From assembly GCA_921293015.1 (NCBI GenBank), contig OV121088.1, positions 30,975,645 through 31,039,644 on the forward strand: DNA of 64,000 nt, read 5' to 3'. Origin of the DNA: Phorcus lineatus (taxonomy: Eukaryota; Mollusca; Gastropoda; Trochida; Trochidae). The notes under the pieces are model-generated. The model made no database searches and was not told where the DNA came from. It saw only the letters and a list, made by a program, of their open reading frames with translations. The position numbers and the translations under genes were made by a program. Below, one piece after another: positions 47,701 to 59,700 of this stretch (positions are counted from its first letter, which is position 1; the number at the start of each line of letters is the position of its first letter).

Positions 47701-50700
47701 CTCTTGTTCAGCCTTGATGAGATATCAAAAGATAATTGTTTTGACATGCATTGAATTTCCCAGGTCATGCTCTGATTGGTCAGAGGTTATGGCAGGTCAT
47801 TGCTGATTGGTCAAAGGTTATGGCAGGTGACTTTAGATTGGTCAGAGGCTTGGGCAGCTTTCCTCTGATTGGCTACTCAATTACATGACACCTGTCAATC
47901 AACTGGCTGATGGGGTGTTTAGAGCTGATCACAAAGAGGGATGCATTGAAATAGAATCTTTTTAGCCTGACTATACAAACATGCCTGATTGGGATTATGT
48001 GTGTGAAGTGCCAGCCCATTAAAAAGCCTAATATGGGAACAACACATTGAAAGTAATAGTCAGATTGTCTGTGTGGGGAGTGATTCTTTAGCCCGGAGTG
48101 CCGTTTATAATTACATAAAAACACATGTTAGGGTAATCTATATGTCGTTTAACCCAAATCTTGAGGCCTAATGACACTATGGCAGAATAGGATATAGCCA
48201 AAAACATTCCATCACTTGGACAGTTGATAACTTGTTGACCCAGTGAACAGGGTGATGAATATTTGATTTACCGGTAATATAATTCACAAAATGCCCAGTT
48301 TTAAACATGTTAGAGAAAAGTTATCCTTTCGAAAGATTTCCCGCAGCTGTGATGGAAGCAGTTGCCCAAAAACAGGTATTACACAGAAGAAATATTTACC
48401 AGCTTTGACATCTTTACAATTTCCTTTTCAATATCAATTTTTTAAAAAGGGTTTAGACATGTTGATGGAAACTTTCATTTTCAATGTTAGATTAACAACA
48501 TTAACATTAACACAAATGTTTTAAAACAGCTTAATAATCATAAATCATTAAAATTGTAATGTTTTGTAAGTTTTCATATTACGATATATGATAATTCAGT
48601 GCTAAAGTCCTGTAATTGGATCATGTTAGAAAAACTATTTTATATAGATAAAAGTTCGTTCATTCATTCATTCATTCATTCATTCATTCATTCATTCATT
48701 CATTCATTCATTCATTCATTCATTCATTCAAATTCATGCACTATATATTTTCATGAATACATATGTTTAAATCATTTTGTCATTGTCGACAAGGCTTTGT
48801 TCTAACTCCTGAACTTCAGTCTTACAGCACTAACAATTCAACAGCTAAATGTTTGTTGAAGTTCTTAAAGAAATTAATTTTGAATATTTCACAAACAAAA
48901 TTAAATATGAATTATCCTTTGCAGGCTTTGGGAGAAAGGACGTGGTGGAACATCTCCTGGACTGTGGCGCCAATGTGCATGCGAAGGATGACGGAGGCCT
49001 CATCCCGCTGCACAATGCCTGCTCCTTTGGACACGCAGAGGTCGTACAGCTCTTACTGCGACAGGGAGCCGACCCCAACGCTCGCGACAACTGGAACTAC
49101 ACCCCACTCCACGAGGCGGCCATTAAGGGCAAGCTGGACGTCTGCATTGGTATGGTGCTTTAAATGATTTAACACGTCTTTTTTCATTTCAAGATATGGA
49201 CTATGCCTTTATACAAAGCAATGCAATATTTTAGCTTCATGGATGACAGAGTTGGTTGGTTGTTATGGATACTTGTGAAATAAACTTTGTTGCCATTAGT
49301 CTGTGATCCCTGTTTTTACCTTCCCATTGGTACCACTTCTTATATCCTTTTTAAGGAATTAAATACATAAGAAAATGTCCTGTATCTACAGATGTTTTTT
49401 GCGTATTTATGTTTTCACGCTTCTGCGGACATCACTCACTGAGACTTCTCAACTGCCTTTCATCAGCTCACTTGCACCAAAATAATTCATAGCCCTAACA
49501 TAAAAGCCTTTACACCAACAAACTATCATGAATATTTAAGGTTTCTTTGACAGATAACTGCATTAAGAAATCAAGGAACTTTCTATCAAACCATAGCACA
49601 ATTGTGCCAAGCCTATAAGGAACTAGAAGGAATATAATATTGGTTCCCAGTAGGAAAAATGTAAAAAATCAATTCCTTTAACATTTTTCACCGATTCTTG
49701 ATTTCATAGTTTTATGAACAGATTTTCTCATCACATGGTTCACACGGGCCTGGAAAAGTACTTGAATTTTGTTTTGATACTGGAAAAGTACTTGAATTTA
49801 TAATGCTTACTAAATGTCCGGAAATAAGTACTGGAATTTCGCGGTAATGTCCTTGAAATTTTCAAAATTGTACTGGAATTTCTCGTGACATCGATCACAA
49901 TCTAAAACATGGAATTATTGTCGTCCTACTAACTGCGCAAATTGATAGATCGATTGCATTTGGGAAATTCTGTGTTGCAATGCAGCACTTTGGATATTAG
50001 CGGCATCTAACAAAGTTTTGTCACTTGACCTCGTCGATTGATACATGTCAAATCTTTCAGTTGTGAGTGGCAAGCATGGTTTGTGCGTTTTCAACGCTAA
50101 ATGGTTAAGCATTCCTGCTTTTAGTTGGATAAAACCATCTGGTGACAAGAGATAGGCTTTCTGCACACGATGCAATCGTACCATTGACATTTCAAATATG
50201 GGAGAAACGGGCTATGAAATCGAAAGTAATTACGTCTACAAGTACAACTATTTCAAATTTCTTTGTGAAAGATAGTGTCGATGTTGGTGATAAAAACGTG
50301 ACAGGAAGTTTTATAATATAATAAGTATGAATAATTTTTCCGGAATATTTGTGAAAAGTCCTGGAAAAGTACTGGAATTTTATTCTGTTTTGGCTGTATG
50401 AACCATGCATCAGCAAAATTACATTATTGTTTTACTCTAAATTATTCAGTAATTTCGGCAATAAAGATTTTGTTTCTTAGCAAACTTGATATTTATTTGA
50501 AATCAATAAGCAGAAGTTGTTTATTGTTTTTTTGTTCACGATATACTTTGCCATTGTGGTTGTAAATTTTCCTGTAAAAATGTTAATGGTAAAGATATGA
50601 CATCTGAATGCTTTTATACAAAATGATTGCTCTAATTGACTATGTGGTACAAATCATCATTCTGAACAAGATTAAGATTGTTGCAAAATCCATTTTGGTA

Positions 50701-53700
50701 ATTTCTGTAACAGATCTGTTGACCCTTTGTCAAGGAATCAGACATGAATTAGTATTGAAATCAAAATATTTTTCAAGGTATTAGGCTGAAATTTATCTTT
50801 AGGATTGCTACCAGTTATCTAATTCAATGCATTAGATATCTGAGTGAAATTTTGTCCATACGTTTTCTCGTTTAAAATAACAATTTATATGAAAATCAAT
50901 AACAATTAAAACGGTAAAATATCAGCTCATGAAATGCAATCTAACGATATCAAAAATCACATGTGAAAATGGTATGACATGAGAACCCCATTAATAGCTC
51001 ATATAAGTTAACTTTAAGACAAGGAATGTCAAATTCATATCATTATAATAGTCATTACTTTTTGAAAAGAATGATAAATTATGTAGACCCAAAACTGCTA
51101 AGACATACATTACAAATGACTTGGCATGCTGTTGAATGTTTGTCAGCTGTGACCCAATTCTGAATACAATGGGTATATATAAATATATGTCTTTGTTTTC
51201 CAGTCCTCTTGCAACATGGGGCAGACCCAAACATTCGTAACACAGACGGCAAAACTGCCTTGGATTTGTCAGACCCCACAGCAAAATCTGTTTTGACAGG
51301 TATGTGGAGCGTTGAATGTTTGTGATAATTTCTGAAATTTGATTAAGAGAACTCAAACTGATATTTTTGTAGAATGCAGATACAATTTTTAATTTGGATC
51401 GAAAACTCATCAAGACTTTATACATGTAATCAATTGTTTGTACTATATCAAATAAAATTTCTCCCAAAAGTTTATGATAATTGATTTTTACAACCCTCTA
51501 CCTTGTTTTCTGGTCGGTAAAAGATAAAAATATTTATTTTGACATTAATCAATAATTTATAAAGTTTTTGGGAATCTTGATTTTAACAATCACTTATGTA
51601 ATTTCTCTATCTGAATTTTGTAAAAAGAAATTGAACGTTTATTTATTGGACACAGGTGAATACAAGAAAGATGAGCTCCTAGAAGCAGCTCGCAGTGGGA
51701 ATGAAGAAAAGTTGATGTCACTACTGACGCCACTCAATGTCAACTGTCATGCCAGTGACGGAAGGAAGGTAAACATGTCTTCATGTAATCATGATCTTAA
51801 GGATCAGTGGAACTTAAACAAAGAATTATTGTAGATAAAATGATCGCGTTCTTCAGTTAGACAAATATCCAGCTCTGTCTTTCTCCATTCTGCTCATTGA
51901 ATATCCACCCATATCGACGTTCATTATGTGCAAACTAGTGATGACATATCTTGATAGAAACCAACATAAAAAAAATTGCATTAATTATGTTAACAAGACA
52001 TATAGTTCCAAGGTATTTTAGGGCCATGGAAATCAACTGGGACATGTAATTGACATTAAATCCAATCAACTGAAACATTTAATTGACATTAGATCCAATG
52101 TGTCATGTGTTACATTATTTTAAGACTACTTTTAAGATGAACATGACAATTCTATTTTCTAATTTTGCCTGTTGTTTGAAGAGCTTTGGGCTTCTTATTG
52201 GAAAACAAGGAAGAAACATCTCTGCTTGTGTGAAAACTACCCTGTTTAATAACTACGATACTTGAAATTTTGTTGTTGATGGGACGTTCAATCTTTTTCA
52301 GTCCACCCCTCTACACCTAGCAGCCGGTTACAACCGAACGCGGATAGTTCAGCTGCTTCTACAGCATGGAGCCGACGTACATGCAAAGGACAAGGGGTAA
52401 GTTTGATTGAAATGGTTTGCTTTCAGATGTAGTTGTTCTTGATATTGTTTTTTGCTTTGCATTATCTAGTAGACAGACTATTTCATGGAGTTTCACTCTG
52501 CTAGTGGTTGACATAGTGACGCCAAAAAACGCACTCATCATATTATGCGTATGTAATCAGCATTTTGTCTTTTAGTACCAGTACTTTGCTAAAGGTTGAA
52601 TGAATATGTTTCTATTTTTCAGAGGCCTTGTTCCCTTACACAATGCTTGTTCCTATGGCCATTTTGAAGTTACAGAAATGCTTTTGAAGGTAAGGAAATA
52701 TTTAGTGTAACAAGTAAAATAAAATTACCTAAAGTAAATTTAGACACTCAAGTAAAAAATTAGTAAGTGAATGAATTTTGATGTAACCATTGTTTTCCGT
52801 ACAGTGACTTAGATAGATGTGTGCATCTTAGAAGTGTCAAAAAAATTTTTTTCATCGCGATCTTTATACAGTTAATAGTCTTGACATTGATTAAGCACAT
52901 TTCCAACCAATTTTTGATGATCATTGATTTTTGTCGTAATTGTTATAAAAACGATAAACATCTAGAATATAATAATCATGTGTTCTCCCCCAGGCTGGTG
53001 CAAGTGTGAATGCGATGGATCTCTGGCAGTTTACACCCCTCCACGAAGCAGCGTCAAAGTCACGAGTGGAAGTCTGTTCTCTTCTCCTGTCCCACGGAGC
53101 CGACCCCACTCTCGTCAACTGTCACTCCAAGAGCGCTCTCGATGTCGCTCCCACCAGAGAGTTGCACGAACGATTGCAGTGTAGGTTTTATGGTTTCTTC
53201 GTTCACAGCCTCACACAAGCTAACATTTGACAGACAATCGCTTTGTTTTAGAAGTTTTGAAGTGGAAAAAAGATTAAGCGTTTTATATCTTTTATATGGC
53301 ATCCATTTCAAGACATTTACATTTGATTGTTATTTGCAATTCAGTAATCCAGACTGGATTTATCTGCCATAACAAGGGCTACAGACTTCCGGCTTCTTTG
53401 TTTGAAATGTTACATATAGTAATATGAATCAGAAGATAATCTTAAATAATTTCGCTCATCAGGCCTGAAAAGCCTAGTCAGCTTAGGGCATGTGAAAATG
53501 CGAAAAACTTTATTTAATAGCCAAGTCTGACACGACAAAGGCTGTAAACATTATTCCTTGATTTAACTTGAAATCAATTAGAAATATATATGAATCTGAA
53601 GTTGATTTAAAAATTTGTATGGTATAATGAGTAAATTTAGATTATTCTATTTTTTATCCTATCCACAGATGAATACAAGGGTCACTCACTCTTGGAGGGG

Positions 53701-56700
53701 GCCAGACAGTCGGACCTAGCCCGGGTCAAGAAGTATCTCACTGTGGAAATAGTCAACTTTAAACATCCATACACCGGGGATTCAGCACTGGTGAGTTTAT
53801 TTTCCTACATGTATTTATTCTCTTATTTGTTTACAGAAGAAATGAAGACCTTAAACTCTGTGCAGGATTTTTCTAGCACTGTGAAAGGGCAGGACCATTG
53901 TTGCACTCCAATTTAGCATTAAGCAGTGAATGTTTTGTATTTTCCATTTAGATAATTAGATCAAATAATGTGACATTGAACCAAGCTTTAGTTATCTTGT
54001 AATGGCATTTCCTACCATGTCTGATTTGGTCTTCACAACATTTTGTTTCAACTGTGCTAAAATAAACAGAATTTGACTTTCCAATTGTTCGACCTTTCTG
54101 AACTCTTGTTAAGCCTCTTCTGGAACTTCAGGCTATGTATTGGAAACTAATTACTAAATTCAAATCCTTACCATTACATTAATTAATTGCTGAATATTCA
54201 AGACTCCAAACACTGACTCTTCTAACACCCACTCTTTGTAAGATTGTCCACCAGCATATAATGTGATTGTGTGTTCCAGCACTGCGCTGCGGCATCACCG
54301 TTTCCAAAGAGAAAACAGATGGTTGAGCTCCTTATCAGGAAAGGTGCAAACCTCAATGACAAGAACAAAGAGTAAGTTGAAAAGAAAAGCTTAGCGTTTT
54401 ATGAGTGACCCTGTCTGTAAGCAGTCATTTAAAGAGGCACTCCGTGATTTACATAACATATTATTTACCTTTGATACGAACCTTAATTTTATATATGGTG
54501 ATATAAAATCAAAACATCTTAACTTTTCATGTCCAAAAGACATATGTATGAAAAATACTGGTTTTCCATGAAAATCTAAAAACAGCCTTATAAATGCACA
54601 GAAGTGTAGATATCACGTCCAATTTACATGGATCCTAGTAATATAACCTAACAAATACTATCAACTCCTAACTGCCCTCCTGGCTTTTTTAGATGATTCT
54701 TCAAAATTACCTTTGACTATTTGCTGCGCGCCACTGTCCGGTTTTCGATCGTAATTGCGACATTCTACCTTCATATTGTCACTGTGAAAAAAACAAAAAG
54801 CTTTAAAATGTGTCTTTTGGTAACAGTCGATACTTCGCGATCAAGTGACACTATTGATTAAGTTTGGCATATATGACTCCAACAACTCACGGAGTGGCCC
54901 TTTAAAGAAATAGCAACAGCCTTGGAGGCAGTTGCAACGAGTGTTTTCAGGTCACCAGTTTCTTTCAAAGAAAGCAGTTTTTTTACAAGAATGATTGTGT
55001 CTTTTAAAAAATATACAATGAAGCCACTGACAATTTTAAGCATTCAGCCATTTTCTAATGATATTTCGAGTTAACAATGTCTCTATTTGCACTGTTAGAT
55101 ACAACTTTTACTGTTTCTTCAATAAGTTGGATAGAAAACCAGTAGTATCATTTCCAGGTGATAACTCAGGTTCTGCTACACCATTGTCAGTGTCGTTCCT
55201 ACAAACTGTACATTCATAATTGTTTTAGATTTTATTGGGGAGATTTTGTCTCAGATGGATTGTTAAGTGAAAAAAAAGTACATATGTTACATGGAATTAA
55301 TTGTGACTAAATAATAATGTGTAATATTCTCATCTAATTTCTCAAATTGAAATAGTCTAGAATGTTAACAAGTTACAAATAATTGCAAATTAGGAAAGCA
55401 AATCGAATCTTATGATGGTTCTATTCGGTTATTTCTTTGTGATATGTACATTTTATTTAGTTTCTGATTCTTCCTTGCAGCTACTTGACACCTTTACATA
55501 TAGCTGGAGACAAGGCTCACTATGATGTCATGGATCATCTCCTCAAACATGGAGCTAAGGTACCTTATCTTCACCTTTAGAAAAAAATATTGAGGTGAAA
55601 AAGAGTATAATATAGTACATAAATGGAGATCATGAAAAAAAAGAATCTAAAAAAAAAAAAATTGCATATTTATGATGCGCCTCTTCCAGGCTCTAAGGCA
55701 TGTTCAAAGCGCTAGAGGATATTAACAGCTAGTATAGTGTTTACAGTTAGTAATAAAGCTAACTTTAACTTTGTTGTGACATCTTCAAAATTGACATTAG
55801 TATATTATTCTATTATTTGCATGTAACTTTGTTCTTAACTAATTCTTATCTTAAGGTCAAAATGGAGCTCTATTGAAATTTCTTCAAAGTTAAAGAAGTA
55901 TGGTTGATTCAGAAGGCATGTCAGTAATGTTAAATCGATTCAAGTAGATTCTAGATATCAGGCAAATTAATTCTATGTGGTCAATGAATCAATTAGAAAC
56001 GACAGCTTAATCAGACAATTAGGACTAGATCAATTTGAAAATAAGATATATCATCAACAATGACATGTAAATCAATTCTCATATGCAAATAGAATCAATG
56101 CTTTTGTACAGGTGAATTGAAAGGGAACTTATAACATTACATCACTTTTTTTTTACCATGAACTTTGTATTAATACTCTTTCTTGAATAAAGTGAAATCT
56201 AAATTTCAGATGAATTGCCATCCCTACAAAATACATAAATGTGAAATAGATTTAGATCGCTTAAGAAATTGGTTCATTCTCAATTACAAGTCCTTGAAAA
56301 TGGGTATCAAATAGTAGTTCAATCAATCTAAATTGTCACGACTAAAACAAAAAATTTTTTTTTAAATGTTCATTTACATAAAATAAATTTAAAATTAAAT
56401 ATTTCAGGTGAACGCTCTTGACGGACACGGACAGACGGCATTACATCGAGTGGGCCAACAAGGAAACATGCAGGCATGCCGACTGCTCATGTCGTACGGT
56501 ATCGATCCCAGTATCGTCTCTCTTCAGGGTTACACTGCCGCGCAGCTTGCCACAGAAAATATACAGAGGCTTCTCATAGGTGAGCTACTTCTTGAAGTGG
56601 TACTAAGGTCTGAGATGAACAGCCCGGGAAAGGGTAATATCTTTGTATTGAATAGCCTATTATTTCATATTTTATCAAGAGTTAACTTTTTGCTTTTTGT

Positions 56701-59700
56701 GAAATGTTTTTTTTATATACTGGACCAGTAATGAATACATGGGTGATTTCAGTCCTAATTATAATAAAATTAATGTGCCATCTGGTCTTTTCTAGTTAAC
56801 ATTATGATTCTTTCGTATCTATGTTAACTTGAGACTCCATTTTAACTTCCATGAGTTTGATATTTAAGAGGGGTAGGAGTTACTTGTAGAAAATTTTGAC
56901 TTAATCCAAAGTGCGAAAATATTCCAGGATGGCTTATGTTCAGACCGAGGTCATTCAAAACCTTATTTTGAGTTTTGATTCCTTAAAGTGGACTCTCAGG
57001 CCCTGATCAATGTAGAACTGTTAGATAAACACTCAAACTAATGGCTTGTGATAAGTTAGGAAAGTAAAGCCTTCAACTAACCTCTGCATATATCTCCACA
57101 GAGGACCCGCCTGTTGGAGGTACGGACATAGACTACCAACTATTGGAGGCTGCAAAGGCTGGAGATATGGAAATGGTTAAGGTGGGTCAGTCGGTCACCT
57201 CTAGTATATGTGATATGGTGATATGTTGTAGTCCATAAATTGTATGTTGTGTGGGTCCTGACAATCGTTTTAAAGCCTTTTCAGAATTCAGTCAAATTGA
57301 TATCTTATTTTGTTATTTATATTACAAAATTGCAAATTTTGAGGTGGCTTCATTTCAGGCTTTTTTCATGAACAAAATTTCAGAGGAATGTTGTATTGCA
57401 TTCTTTTCTAAAAATCGATCACATTTGACAAGAAAAGGTTGTGCTTTATCAAAAATTAAGTGCACACCCTTTTTCTTAGCACTTTATGTGTAAAATGTAT
57501 ATGCCATAGCACCAAAATTTTATTGTATTGGTAAACACTTAGTCAACTTGAAACTTCCTTAAGATTACTATGAGATTATGACTTCAGTCTTAAAATATAA
57601 ATGTAAGTGATAGAAAATGTATTCTAAAAATTCATCATGTTAGAAATGATGTCACAAACATACAACATTAATTCCATGAACAAATAATTTTATGTGCACA
57701 AGTCAACATTGTTCCCTTGACTTCAGAAGCTTGTGGCGACCAATCCGCATGCAGTGAACTGTAGAGACGTTGACGGCCGGCACTCAACCCCTCTTCACTT
57801 TGCGGCCGGATACAACCGAGTCAGCGTAGTGGACTATCTTCTACAGCAGGGTGCAGACGTACACGCTAAAGACAAAGGAGGTCTAGTTCCTCTCCACAAT
57901 GCCTGCTCTTATGGGCATTTTGAAGTCACTGAATTACTCATCAAGGTTAGACATTCTTCATAATGTATTGTCTTATAATGCTGTTTGATAATAGGAGCCT
58001 GAATTGTGTTGATTGTAATAATACTGTTTGTAAACTACATGCTTTATATGAAACATAAAAGTTGATCACTAAATGTGAACTGACAAGCATGGCTGATGTA
58101 TTTTTGTTGCCAGAATTGATCAAATTAAGCTAAGTGCTCTCCATAATTGTCAGCCAGAAGATATTCCCTATATGTGGTTTACTATCAGTTCAAATTATTG
58201 TTTATTTTGTTGTTCATTACATATTTGCTACCCAAAATTCTTTTCATTGTGCAATGAAATTGTTAAAAGCAGAGGTTATGCTATTATTTTGTTAAGTATT
58301 GTTTTGATGACAGATTGCATTGTGACAATGTATAATCCAATCTCAACGTTTATGATCAATGCAGCATGGAGCCTGTGTTAATGTAGCTGACTTGTGGAAG
58401 TTTACCCCTCTACATGAAGCAGCATCTAAGGGGAAGTTCGAAATCTGCAAACTTCTTCTGAAGGTAAGAACCAGTTAAATCTTCAGTCTGTCTGTGATTT
58501 TAAATATCTATGTTTTCTATCTGTGATACTAGAAAAGCTTCTGAGGTTTGTAAAAATAAATTAGAATAATTAATTAAAAACAATAATCAACAGTGAAGAC
58601 AGAATTTCATTTTAAAAGAGCTGATGATTATTTCTCCTTTCTTTCAGCATGGTGCAGATCCAAACAAAAAGAATAGAGACGGACACACCCCTCTCGATCT
58701 AGTCAAGGAAGGTGATCAGGATGTCGCTGACCTACTCAGAGGTAAAGAGGAAAAACAAAAAAGACAAAAGTGATGGGTTTTTTTTATCCTAAACTTACAA
58801 CCCAATCGCCAAAAGCTCTATTAGTGACGAATTATATTCCCAAAGATACTGTATTACACCATTAGCCCTTATGGTTGAAATCAGTATAAGAGCCTATACC
58901 CATGTATATATATTGTCTAATAAAGATGTTGATAATTTATATATTTCCTCATCTTCCTGAATGTGCAAACTTATAGAATGCCACTCAAACAGTATTTGGC
59001 CAAGGATTGTATTCAAGGATTGATTAAAGGTTAGAAGTGGTGGCATGTACCTACAGTGTAATGTAACTATGCAGTGTTTCCAGTGACTTTAAAATTTACC
59101 AGTCCCAAGGACTGGTAAGCATCAAATATACCAGTCAAATACTTTTTTTACCAGTCCACTTACTTTTCATATGTTAATATTTGAAAATAAGATATAACAT
59201 GCCTGTGTTCGATTTATTTTTAATACTCAAATGTGAAATTTGAAATTGCACTAAAAATGTCTTGTTGGCTTGCACTTCAATCGTCAAGGGGGTATATAAT
59301 TGAAATATTTTTATGTGAACAATGAAAACAATATGAAAAATGAAAGTATATGTAGTACATACTTAACATTGTTATCTTACTACACTTTTTTTGGTTTTGA
59401 AAACCTGTTTGTCACATGCTAGATATGTTTGAAAATAATTTATTATTTTTACAAAATATTTAAAGTTCAATGCAGGAAATGTAGTACTAGCTCATTACAA
59501 ATATTTTCCATAATTACTATGTGTTTTGTTTTAAATAACTCAATGTTGTTACAACAATACTATCTTAATCAAGAAAGTTATTTCCAACTTATCACATATA
59601 GTTACTATAAGTCTATTATTCAGGATATCAATAATTAACATACGAAGTTTGTGTCTGTCCTGCGAAATTATGTTTTGCTGTCTTTATTTTAATCAAGTTA

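Larger units (their letters stand above)
41715..48924 (+). other. Tankyrase intron 1 (7.2 kb)
   Basis: Holds the 151-bp satellite array, the 31-bp CCAAT ladder and the TTCA microsatellite. The remaining AT-rich sequence, including 41715-43643 and 44855-47770, shows no further exon or recognisable element. Confidence 0.85.
49150..51203 (+). other. Tankyrase intron 2 (2.05 kb)
   Basis: Holds the transposon at 49734-50407. The rest is AT-rich; the long minus-strand open frame at 50991-51467 covers exon 3 in antisense and is a shadow. Confidence 0.85.
51300..58647 (+). other. Tankyrase introns 3-14
   Basis: Twelve introns of about 180 to 1110 bp. Apart from the MITE in intron 9 (54428-54907), I see only AT-rich intron sequence. 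The small open frames reading past exon ends are exon extensions or shadows. Confidence 0.8.

Noticed and set aside
48599..48805. Open frame with FIHS repeats
   Set aside because: Translation of the (TTCA)n microsatellite.
51079..51467. Minus-strand open frames over tankyrase exon 3
   Set aside because: Antisense shadows; the plus strand encodes conserved ankyrin sequence with correct splice sites.
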